Shown one piece after another: positions 1-6,248 of a stretch of DNA of 6,333 bases (position 1 is the first letter of the stretch; the number at the start of each line of letters is the position of its first letter). Under the pieces are notes generated by a model. The model was not told the DNA's origin. It worked only from the letters and a program-made list of their open reading frames with translations, and ran no database searches. The position numbers were made by a program, and so were the translations under genes. This DNA is from an uncultured Treponema sp. GTDB taxonomy: Bacteria > Spirochaetota > Spirochaetia > Treponematales > Treponemataceae. The stretch spans positions 1-6,333 of the forward strand of contig CAMWPF010000089.1 of NCBI GenBank assembly GCA_947176045.1. Reading direction: 5' to 3'.

Positions 1-1
1 G

Positions 2-1483
2 GCCGAGCCGGAAAAGCGCGCCGCGGCTTCAAAGCCTCCTGCGGAGAAAAAGGACGGTGAGAAATCCGCTTCCGGACAGCATGCGGTTCAGCAAGGCTCC
101 GTCCTTCGCGTCGATTCCCGCCGCATCGACTACCTTTTGAACCTTGTGAGCGAGACCGTCATTGCGAAGGCGGCGTTCAACCAGATGGCGCTGATGCTTT
201 CCGGGGAGCTTACCCGGTTCCAGGCAACGAAGGCCGCGCTCAAAACTTCCATCCACGGTCTTTTCGAGCAGCTGCCCCATTATTTGGAGGAGCTGCAGGC
301 CGGAGGGTCGATCAAGGACATCCGCGCCGCGATAATGCAGGAATACGGCGGATTGGATACGTGCTTTGAAGCTGACGACGCCGAATTGAAGTCGATTACG
401 ACGAAGCTGCGTTCTGCGACGCAGAATCTCGGGCAGATTGCGAGCGAGCTTCAGGAGGGCGTCATGAAAATCCGCATGGTGCCTATCAACCAGATTTTCA
501 GCCGCTTTCCCCGCGTCGTCCGAGACTTGCAGCGCGACTTGAACAAGAAGGTGGATCTTGTCATAGAAGGCGAAGACACTGAACTGGACAAGTCTGTCGT
601 GGAGGACTTGCTGGATCCAATCATGCACTGTGTGCGCAATTCGGTGGATCACGGCATTGAATCGCCGGAGGAGCGGCAGAAGGCCGGAAAGTCCGATACG
701 GGGCGAGTCCTTTTGCGGGCGTCCAACGAAGGAAACTTGATTGTCATCGATATTGCTGATGACGGCGCCGGAATAGATGTGGAGAAAGTGCGCCAAAAGG
801 CGATCGACAAGGAATTGATTCATCCTGACAAGGCGCTGACTGATCAGGAGTCGTTCCAGCTGATATTCCATCCTGGATTTTCGACATCGGATAAAATCAC
901 GAGTGTTTCCGGCCGTGGCGTCGGACTGGATGTTGTCAAGACAATGATTGACAAGCTGAACGGAACGGTTACCGTTTCCTCAGAGAAGGGCAAGGGAACG
1001 ACGTTCAGCATCCGTCTGCCGCTGACGCTTGCAATCATCCGGGGTCTGCTTGTCCGCGTCGGCAAGGAAATGTATTCCATTCCGATTGCATCGGTCATTG
1101 AGAGCCAGAGGATTTTGTATACGGACATCAAGACGATTGACAATTACGAAGTCCTCAATGTCCGAAATGAAGTTGTGAGCGTGCTCCGCCTTTCCCGTTT
1201 GTTCCATATCCGGGAAAAGCAGCATGACGAATATTGCAATATTGTTATTGTTGGTTCCAACGATAGGAAGGTCGGCATCATGGTGGACTCCCTTGTCGGG
1301 GAGGAGGACGTTGTCATCAAGCCGTTGCGCGACCAGTTCACCAATTCTCCTGGAATTGCAGGCGCTTCGATTCTTGGAGACGGCTCGGTTTCCCTGATTA
1401 TTGATGTCAGCCAGCTGCTGGAACTGAACCACAAGCAGGATATGGAAGCGCAGCACGTGTTGGAGCGGCAGGCGCTTCAGTGA
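2..1483 (+). CDS. cheA: Chemotaxis histidine kinase CheA, 3' part (domains P3-P4-P5)
   Basis: CheA is the cytoplasmic kinase of the chemoreceptor array; it autophosphorylates on a P1 histidine and phosphorylates CheY. The 5' end is missing: the frame is open from base 2, so the TTG at 137 is internal and not a start. In fragment numbering (493 residues), residues 1-33 are a charged Ala/Pro/Lys linker. P3 dimerisation domain covers about 34-163, beginning at VLRVDSRRIDYLLNLVSE and ending at MKIRMVPI. The P4 ATPase follows, with an intact N box (MHCVRNSVDHGIE, about 208-220), G1 box (DDGAGID, about 253-259) and G2 box (GRGVGLDVVK, about 304-313). P5, the CheW-like regulatory domain, covers about 343-475. 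P1 and P2 lie outside the window. All visible nucleotide-binding motifs are intact, so the kinase should be active. P3 is about 50 residues longer than in enteric CheA. The stop codon overlaps the ribosome-binding site of the next gene. Confidence 0.97.
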   Translation, partial: AEPEKRAAASKPPAEKKDGEKSASGQHAVQQGSVLRVDSRRIDYLLNLVSETVIAKAAFNQMALMLSGELTRFQATKAALKTSIHGLFEQLPHYLEELQAGGSIKDIRAAIMQEYGGLDTCFEADDAELKSITTKLRSATQNLGQIASELQEGVMKIRMVPINQIFSRFPRVVRDLQRDLNKKVDLVIEGEDTELDKSVVEDLLDPIMHCVRNSVDHGIESPEERQKAGKSDTGRVLLRASNEGNLIVIDIADDGAGIDVEKVRQKAIDKELIHPDKALTDQESFQLIFHPGFSTSDKITSVSGRGVGLDVVKTMIDKLNGTVTVSSEKGKGTTFSIRLPLTLAIIRGLLVRVGKEMYSIPIASVIESQRILYTDIKTIDNYEVLNVRNEVVSVLRLSRLFHIREKQHDEYCNIVIVGSNDRKVGIMVDSLVGEEDVVIKPLRDQFTNSPGIAGASILGDGSVSLIIDVSQLLELNHKQDMEAQHVLERQALQ

Positions 1484-1490
1484 GGACGTT

Positions 1491-2918
1491 ATGACAATTG
1501 AATCTATACTTGTTTCTGAAGAAGAACCGAACGCGGCGGCGGTTGCTGTCGCTGAAAGCACTGGTCAGGACGAATCCCGCAAGCAGCAGGTTACGATTGA
1601 CTTCAAGATGGTTACATTTTCTCTTTCCGGCAAGGATTATGCGATCGACATCATGCATGTCAAGGAAATTGCAAAGGCGAACCATTTCACATATGTGCCG
1701 AACACGCTGCCGTTTGTCATCGGGGTGTACAATCTGCGCGGTGAAATCATTCCGATTTTGGATATGCGCATCTTCTTCAATATTGATGTGCCGGAACGTG
1801 ATGATTCGGCGCTTGAAAACCTGCTCATATTGACAGTGGAAGAACAGACGTTCGGAATCATTGTGGATAAAATTGACAAGGTTGTAGGCGTGCAGAAGAG
1901 TTCGATCCGTCCGCCCCATCCGTTGTTCGGCGATATCAATGTTAAATATATTTCCGGCGTTGTGGAGAGCAACAAGCATCTGTACATCCTGCTGGACATC
2001 CTGCGGATTTTTACAAAGGGTATGGCCGAGGAGAGCGTTCAGCATCGAGAGGCGAAGCTTGCCGCTTCCAGAAAGCTGCAGGGCGGCGGCGGGAAGCAGC
2101 AGTCGCCCGCCGTTGCGGAGAAAAAGGACGCGGCTCCGCAAAAGGAGGAGGCTCCTGTTCCGGAGGCGCCGGCAGTTGACGAGCAGAATTTGAAATTCGT
2201 TGCGGAAAGCTTGAAGAGCTACAAGAAATTTGAAGTTTCTCCCGCAAATCGGAATTGGATTCTCAGCCGCCTTGCAGAATGGAAGCGCCAGAAGAAGACG
2301 GAGAGCGTCCTGCTTCAAAATGAGATAGATGCGGCGGCATTCCTGCAGCCGTTCTGGTCTACGGCGACGGACGGCTGGTGGAGCCGCGAATTTGCGGAGG
2401 CGATTGAAAAGCTTCTGCCTGAGAATTCCGCAAAGCAGATATGCGTATGGAATCCGGGATGCGGCAAAGGATATGAAACATACTGCCTGGCGTGCGTGCT
2501 TGCGAAGAAATATCCTACGTCCAAGATACGGGTCTATGCGCAGGATGTTGATTTGCTCAGCATTTCCAATGCGCCGATGCTGGCTGTTCCAGCCTCAGAA
2601 GCGAAGGGCTGGCTTGCGCCGTATCTTTCGGAGACGGCTTCTGGAAGTACGACGTTTTCGCAGCGCATAAAGGAGAGCATCATGTTCGAATACCATGACT
2701 GCCTGCACACAAATGCGCTTCCGATGACTGATATTATTTTTGCCCGTGATTTGCTTTCGCAGTTCAATTCTGACGCGGTCAGGCAAATTGTTGCCGATTT
2801 TGATGAAAAGTTGAAGGGAAACGGCATCCTTGTCATCGGTGAACATGAGGAAATTCCAGAATCTTCGGATTTTATGGAGTATACAGTTGGTACGCTGACG
2901 GCGTATAAAAAACAATAG
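1491..2918 (+). CDS. cheW: CheW coupling protein fused to a C-terminal CheR-like methyltransferase domain
   Basis: 475 residues, against roughly 150-180 for a single-domain CheW. Residues about 35-178 form a CheW domain that couples receptors to CheA P5; the signature NLRGEIIPILDMR is at 81-93. Residues about 180-232 are a low-complexity Gly/Ala/Pro/Lys/Glu linker. Residues about 233-475 align by eye with CheR: a short helical N-terminal part, a Rossmann motif I at 319-334 (VWNPGCGKGYETYCLA), an acidic strand end at 349-354 (YAQDVD), IIFARDLLSQF at 415-425 in place of CheR's IFCRNVxIYF, and VIGEHEE at 448-454 in place of GHSE. The CheR TTxFFR segment is degenerate (about 290-299, with WWSR), so methyltransferase activity is doubtful although the SAM-pocket glycines remain. 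The start is 7 bp after cheA, with GAGG 5 nt upstream. CheW-CheR-like fusions are known in Treponema, where they are reported as array components. Confidence 0.95.
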   Translation: MTIESILVSEEEPNAAAVAVAESTGQDESRKQQVTIDFKMVTFSLSGKDYAIDIMHVKEIAKANHFTYVPNTLPFVIGVYNLRGEIIPILDMRIFFNIDVPERDDSALENLLILTVEEQTFGIIVDKIDKVVGVQKSSIRPPHPLFGDINVKYISGVVESNKHLYILLDILRIFTKGMAEESVQHREAKLAASRKLQGGGGKQQSPAVAEKKDAAPQKEEAPVPEAPAVDEQNLKFVAESLKSYKKFEVSPANRNWILSRLAEWKRQKKTESVLLQNEIDAAAFLQPFWSTATDGWWSREFAEAIEKLLPENSAKQICVWNPGCGKGYETYCLACVLAKKYPTSKIRVYAQDVDLLSISNAPMLAVPASEAKGWLAPYLSETASGSTTFSQRIKESIMFEYHDCLHTNALPMTDIIFARDLLSQFNSDAVRQIVADFDEKLKGNGILVIGEHEEIPESSDFMEYTVGTLTAYKKQ

Positions 2919-2931
2919 CAAGGGGATTTGA

Positions 2932-3414
2932 ATGAGAGTAGAGTATATTAATCCGTTTGTAGAAACTTCCTACCGTGTTTTGAAGGAAGTGCTCGGCGGA
3001 GCTGATGTGAAGCGTGGCAACCTGTATTTGAAATCCACGGCAATGCCTGTCATGGGCGTCGCTGCGCTTGTAGGTTTGGCAGGAGATGTCGAAGGACGCG
3101 TCCTGTTTGATATGTCGTTCGAGACAGCGCTGAATGTAGCTTCCAGAATGAACGGGGAAAAGCTGGAAGCTTTTGACGAGCTTGCAAAGGCAACCATCAG
3201 CGAGCTTGCCAATTTGATTACGGCGCAGGCTGTAACCAAACTCCATGAATTGAATTTCAAGTTCGATTTGACACCGCCGGCGCTGTTTGCCGGACAGAAA
3301 ATGGAAATTTCCGCGTTGAGTGGAGGTTCTGGAAATGTAGAGGCGCTGATTGTTCCGCTCATCACGGAGTGCGGAAAAATCGAAGTCAATGTTGCAATTC
3401 GTGAGCACGCATAA
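2932..3414 (+). CDS. cheX: CheY-P phosphatase CheX
   Basis: 160 residues, the usual CheX length. CheX is a cytoplasmic phosphatase of the CheC/FliY/CheX family that dephosphorylates CheY-P, taking the place of CheZ in spirochaetes. The diagnostic ExxN motif is seen at residues 91-94 (E91 and N94) in the helix FDELAKATISELANLITAQA. In this family these two residues insert into the CheY active site. An upstream segment, GLAGDVEGRVLFDM (48-61), matches the first beta-hairpin of the fold. There is no signal peptide or membrane segment. The ATG is preceded by AGGGGA with 5 nt spacing and begins 13 bp after the cheW stop, so it is co-transcribed with cheW and cheY. Motif, length and position agree, so the assignment is firm. 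Confidence 0.95.
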   Translation: MRVEYINPFVETSYRVLKEVLGGADVKRGNLYLKSTAMPVMGVAALVGLAGDVEGRVLFDMSFETALNVASRMNGEKLEAFDELAKATISELANLITAQAVTKLHELNFKFDLTPPALFAGQKMEISALSGGSGNVEALIVPLITECGKIEVNVAIREHA

Positions 3415-3428
3415 TTTAGGAGACAGGA

Positions 3429-3863
3429 ATGAAGACAAAACAGGATTTTCCATCAATCAATGAGCGTCCGCCTGAGGGCGTGAAAGCAGACGGCACTACT
3501 TTCAGAGTCATGATTGTAGATGATTCGATGTTTGTTGCAAAGCAGCTCGGTCAAATTCTTACAAGCGAGGGGTTTGAAGTGGTTGCAACCGCGGCTGACG
3601 GAAAAGAGGGCGTGGACAAATACAAGGAGCTTGCGCCGAATATCGATCTTGTAACCATGGATATTACAATGCCGAAGATGGACGGCATTACGGCGTTGGA
3701 GCAGATTATGACGTTTGACAAAAATGCCCGGGTTGTCATGGTCAGCGCGCTTGGAAAAGAGGAGCTTGTAAAGAAATCCCTGCTGCTTGGTGCGAAGAAT
3801 TATATCATCAAGCCGTTGGATCGGAAGAAGGTTCTGGAACGCATTGTCGCGTGCTTGAAATAG
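3429..3863 (+). CDS. cheY: Chemotaxis response regulator CheY
   Basis: 144-residue single-domain receiver that carries the phosphoryl signal from CheA to the flagellar switch. All phosphorylation residues are present: the acid pair D31-D32 (MIVDDS), phospho-acceptor D78 (TMDITMPKMDG), switch S106 (VVMVSALG) and K128 (YIIKPL). There is no output domain. The first 25 residues are an extension rich in charged residues and proline, ahead of the first beta strand (FRVMIVDD), longer than the few residues seen in enteric CheY. The start is supported by AGGAG 6 nt upstream, 14 bp after cheX. This is the last gene of the operon; a terminator follows at 3946-3990. The CheY assignment rests on the receiver sequence and on operon position directly after cheX. 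Confidence 0.95.
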   Translation: MKTKQDFPSINERPPEGVKADGTTFRVMIVDDSMFVAKQLGQILTSEGFEVVATAADGKEGVDKYKELAPNIDLVTMDITMPKMDGITALEQIMTFDKNARVVMVSALGKEELVKKSLLLGAKNYIIKPLDRKKVLERIVACLK

Positions 3864-3875
3864 CGGCATCTGTCT

Positions 3876-3911
3876 GGTTCATGGCTGCATTCCTGTGCGG
3901 CGCCGTGAACC
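3876..3911 (+). repeat. Inverted repeat (hairpin) just downstream of cheY
   Basis: GGTTCATGGC (3876-3885) can pair with GCCGTGAACC (3902-3911), giving a 10-bp stem with one G-U pair and a 16-nt loop. It starts 12 bp after the cheY stop. No U-tract follows directly; the nearest T run is about 15 nt further on, so it is not a typical intrinsic terminator. It could protect the 3' end of the che mRNA or act as a weak attenuator. The function is inferred and the stem could be chance. Confidence 0.45.
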
Positions 3912-3945
3912 TGCGGTATGCTGCATTTTTGAAAATGAAAATGGA

Positions 3946-3990
3946 ACGGCTGCGGAATGCTTGCAGAATTTCCGCGGCCGTTTATTTTTT
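3946..3990 (+). terminator. Rho-independent terminator of the che operon
   Basis: ACGGCTGCGGAA (3946-3957) pairs with TTCCGCGGCCGT (3970-3981), with one G-U pair and a 12-nt loop. TTATTTTTT follows directly at 3982-3990. The T-tract is also the stop and last codons of the convergent minus-strand gene (lysines read as AAAAAA). Read from the minus strand, the same stem is followed by a T-rich stretch (CATTTTCATTTTC), so it may terminate both transcripts. Confidence 0.85.
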
Positions 3991-4722
3991 GAGACGGTGT
4001 TCGATGAGCTTGTAGCCAGTTCCAGTTTTGATGATGTACAGCGGACATTTGTCAATGCTCCGAATGACAGTGCGGATTTTTGAAACGGCGCAGCGGACGG
4101 TCGCCTGTTTCGGACGTTTTTCGCCTTTCTGGATTTTCTGCACTAGCTGCTCAAAAGGGACGACGCTTCCGCTGTTCTGGACAAGCTCCTCAAAAACAAG
4201 GCAGGCGCTTGCCGTGAGCCGGGTTGCGACTTCATTTTTGAAGCATTCCGCATCATAGTCAGGGGCTGATTTCTGCGGCGTCTGTTCCTGCTGCCCTCCG
4301 CTGCTGATGCGGGAAATGTGTTCATATATCCGGTTGTTCTTTTCGTAGAAGTTGATGGCTTTTGCCAGCAATGTCAGGACGTGTTCATAATCCGCGAATT
4401 TGACTTCATAGTAGATGAGGCTGAGAATTTCACGCCAGTAGGAAACTTCAAAATCCTTGCGGATGTTCGGATCATTGAACATGATCAGCGGAATGGTGCA
4501 CTGCGTCTGGTTCATGTAGTTGTAGACGTTGAAGATGATGTGGTTGAACGCCGTGTAGTCGAAGAGGAGCAGGTCCGGCCGTGATTCGGGAAGCTCTATG
4601 TCGTCGAAAAGCTTGGTTTGGTCTTCATATATCCTGCATTTTTGGCCGTGCCGTTCCAAAAACGAGGAGATGATTTGGCACTCTTCTGCATTTTCAGGGC
4701 GGGTCAGGAAGCTAAGCTGCAT
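3982..4722 (-). CDS. OmpR/PhoB-like winged-helix regulator with degenerate receiver domain
   Basis: 246 residues, close to the usual OmpR-family length. The C-terminal part (about 168-240) fits an OmpR/PhoB winged helix: LTASACLVFEELVQNSGSVV (169-188), then EQLVQKI, then a recognition-helix-like stretch ATVRCAVSKIRTVIRSI (207-223), and the closing hairpin IIKTGTGYKLI (230-240). The N-terminal 125 or so residues have receiver-like strand spacing (PDLLLFDY, with D55 where the phospho-acceptor would be, then IPLIMFND). The acid pair after strand 1 is absent (FLTRPENAEE), the Ser/Thr switch position looks like Phe/Asn, and the invariant lysine is not clearly placed. It is probably a phosphorylation-independent regulator, or one sensing by protein contact. 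A Gln/Pro/Ser-rich linker (about 141-158) joins the halves. ATG is preceded by GGAG at 5 nt. No histidine kinase is adjacent. It converges on cheY and diverges from the membrane-protein gene. I do not recognise a named orthologue. Confidence 0.8.
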   Translation of the reverse strand: MQLSFLTRPENAEECQIISSFLERHGQKCRIYEDQTKLFDDIELPESRPDLLLFDYTAFNHIIFNVYNYMNQTQCTIPLIMFNDPNIRKDFEVSYWREILSLIYYEVKFADYEHVLTLLAKAINFYEKNNRIYEHISRISSGGQQEQTPQKSAPDYDAECFKNEVATRLTASACLVFEELVQNSGSVVPFEQLVQKIQKGEKRPKQATVRCAVSKIRTVIRSIDKCPLYIIKTGTGYKLIEHRLKK

Positions 4723-4792
4723 ATCAACTCCAAACGATGGAGCGACTCCGTCCGTTAATAAGGAACAGAGCGGCGCCTCATTCGTAGGAGAC

Positions 4793-4801
4793 AGTATACC
4801 A
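4793..4801 (-). promoter_or_regulatory. Extended -10 promoter for the minus-strand regulator
   Basis: Read on the minus strand this is TGGTATACT, a TGn extended -10 with TATACT (5 of 6 to consensus). No good -35 is seen at 17 bp spacing, as is common for extended -10 promoters. Transcription would start near 4786, giving a leader of about 64 nt before the ATG at 4722. Prediction by eye. Confidence 0.5.
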
Positions 4802-4864
4802 CATAAACTTGAAAAATGCGTGGGAAAATTGTCGAAAAATGAAATGGACTGCGCTTCAAACCTC

Positions 4865-4893
4865 TTGTCAGACGGCGCGATTTTGCCGACAAT
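4865..4893 (+). promoter_or_regulatory. Possible promoter for the outer-membrane protein gene
   Basis: TTGTCA (4865-4870; 5 of 6 to the -35 consensus) and GACAAT (4888-4893; 4 of 6 to the -10 consensus) are 17 bp apart. The start site would be near 4900, about 50 nt before the GTG. The -10 is weak, so an activator or another sigma factor could be needed. Tentative. Confidence 0.3.
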
Positions 4894-4936
4894 AAAGACA
4901 ATGTATTGCCGCGGAAATTGACTCTGCGCTTTTTAC

Positions 4937-4951
4937 AGGAGATGAAACGTG
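4937..4951 (+). promoter_or_regulatory. Ribosome-binding site that selects a GTG start
   Basis: AGGAG at 4937-4941 lies 7 nt before GTG (4949-4951), an ideal spacing. An ATG at 4942 directly abuts the Shine-Dalgarno sequence, is out of frame with the long coding region and is too close to be used. The GTG start gives a clean signal peptide, which supports it. Confidence 0.8.
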
Positions 4952-6157
4952 TTTGGGAAAATAAAAACAATCTGTCTGCTTGCCGTGCTGCTTTCAGCGT
5001 CCAATCTGTCTGCGGGAAGCGTCTTCAGCGGTTTTGCAGGAGCCAAGATCGGCTTCTCCTCCGACAAGGAGGCTGACGGCTTCGATCCGGACTTGATGGT
5101 CCAGTCGTTCTTCTCCGGGCAGTTCAGCTTTTCGGAAAACATCATCGCGCATACGGAATTCTCACTGCGGACGTCCGATTTGATTGCGAACTCCATCTTC
5201 AAGAAGACGCCCGCGGAATTTCAACTGGACGAAGTTTCATTGATTTTCAGGAAGCAGTTTTCGGGCGTGACCAACTATTTCAGCATATTCTTGGGAACGT
5301 ACGAGCCGATCGGTTCCGACATATTCCTGCGGCGGCAGTTTGGAATACAGCCGATCGCCTCCCGCATTACGGAAAGCTGGCTCGGACTTGCCGGTTCGGT
5401 GATTTATCCGCTGTTCGGCGTCGGCGGCGCGGATGTGGTTCGCTTCAGCGCGCAGCCGATTGCGGTCGGTTTGTACGCCTATGTGAACCATGAGCTGGAC
5501 GATTCCTATGTCCTCAATGCGGACGGGCGGTTCGCGTGCGCCTACCGCCTTTTCGCGTTCGATTTTTCCGCCGGTGTGGGAACGCCGCTCCGTTCAAGCG
5601 CGGCGGAGGATGCGTTCGTCGTCATCGACAAGATTTACTGGCGGGCGGGTATGAATATGCTTATCGGAAACCATTATACGACGTCCGTGTTCCTGCAGGC
5701 GGGCGTTTCGGACGTTCCGTTTGCAAAGCGCGGCGAATCGTTTGAAATCGATGAGGAGCGGATGTACCTTCTGCTGGAACCGCGCATTCTGGCGGAGAAA
5801 TTCCAGCTGCACATTTCATTTTTCAGCCTGCCGCAGGATACGGTGGACGAACTGATTTTCGTCGAAGATACACTCGGCGTGAATCTGAACGTCTTCACCG
5901 ACAATTTGTATATAGGAAGCAGGATGTTCCTGTTCGGCGTGAACGCAGGTCTTTCGTTTCCAGAAAAGCACTTCATGGACTTCAGGAAGCCGAAGGAGCT
6001 GTTCGACGAGTATACGGTGCTTGCCGCGCCATATTTCGGTTCGCAGATTGGAAACGGACAGTTCCGGGTGATGCTTCAGGCGCGCATTTCGGATTTCATC
6101 GTCGGACATCCGGCGTCGGCGTTCTCGCTGAACGTCGGATACAAGTCGCAGTTCTAG
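4949..6157 (+). CDS. Exported, probable outer-membrane beta-barrel protein of unknown role
   Basis: 402 residues. The N-terminus is a signal peptide: a basic start (MFGKIKT), a hydrophobic core (ICLLAVLL) and a likely signal peptidase I site at LSA|GS, about residue 22. There is no lipobox cysteine. The mature chain has no long hydrophobic helix. It shows many short amphipathic segments with alternating aromatic and aliphatic residues, such as SFFSGQFSFSENIIAHTEFS (53-72), and ends NVGYKSQF with a C-terminal Phe, the usual recognition signal for BAM-assembled barrels. This points to a beta-barrel in the outer membrane. I cannot assign it to a named porin or transporter family. The gene starts at GTG, is monocistronic, is followed by a strong terminator, and is divergent from the winged-helix regulator, which may control it. 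Barrel class is fairly sure; substrate and role are unknown. Confidence 0.75.
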   Translation: MFGKIKTICLLAVLLSASNLSAGSVFSGFAGAKIGFSSDKEADGFDPDLMVQSFFSGQFSFSENIIAHTEFSLRTSDLIANSIFKKTPAEFQLDEVSLIFRKQFSGVTNYFSIFLGTYEPIGSDIFLRRQFGIQPIASRITESWLGLAGSVIYPLFGVGGADVVRFSAQPIAVGLYAYVNHELDDSYVLNADGRFACAYRLFAFDFSAGVGTPLRSSAAEDAFVVIDKIYWRAGMNMLIGNHYTTSVFLQAGVSDVPFAKRGESFEIDEERMYLLLEPRILAEKFQLHISFFSLPQDTVDELIFVEDTLGVNLNVFTDNLYIGSRMFLFGVNAGLSFPEKHFMDFRKPKELFDEYTVLAAPYFGSQIGNGQFRVMLQARISDFIVGHPASAFSLNVGYKSQF

Positions 6158-6190
6158 CACCGTGCGCTGGAACTGCCGGAACGTCAGGAA

Positions 6191-6223
6191 GCCCGGACGC
6201 TGCCGTCCGGGCGTTTTTTTTTT
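6191..6223 (+). terminator. Rho-independent terminator of the outer-membrane protein gene
   Basis: GCCCGGACG (6191-6199) pairs perfectly with CGTCCGGGC (6204-6212) around a CTGC loop. One G and then ten T residues follow (6214-6223). It lies 33 bp after the stop codon at 6157. On the minus strand the stem is not followed by a U-tract, so it mainly serves the plus-strand gene. Confidence 0.95.
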
Positions 6224-6248
6224 GACTGGCTGCCGCGATCCGGCGGGG

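Noticed and set aside
29..871. 280-residue open frame on the minus strand inside cheA
   Set aside because: It overlaps conserved CheA P3 and P4 motifs and has an arginine- and leucine-rich composition typical of an antisense shadow.
1407..2318. 303-residue open frame on the minus strand across the cheA end and cheW
   Set aside because: It is antisense to well-recognised CheA and CheW sequence, is rich in Arg/Leu/Asn without domain motifs, and arises from the codon bias of the plus-strand genes.
2190..2918. Separate functional cheR gene, with a frameshift or missed start between cheW and cheR
   Set aside because: The frame is continuous through the linker and there is no stop codon or convincing internal ribosome-binding site and start at the domain junction, so it is a true fusion.
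4598..4921. 107-residue plus-strand frame overlapping the regulator start and the intergenic region
   Set aside because: It overlaps the 5' end and promoter of the regulator, has no recognisable domain, and its first half is a complement of conserved coding sequence.
4942..4944. ATG upstream of the membrane-protein start
   Set aside because: It is 7 nt before the GTG in another frame and directly abuts AGGAG, so spacing is too short; its frame gives no signal peptide.
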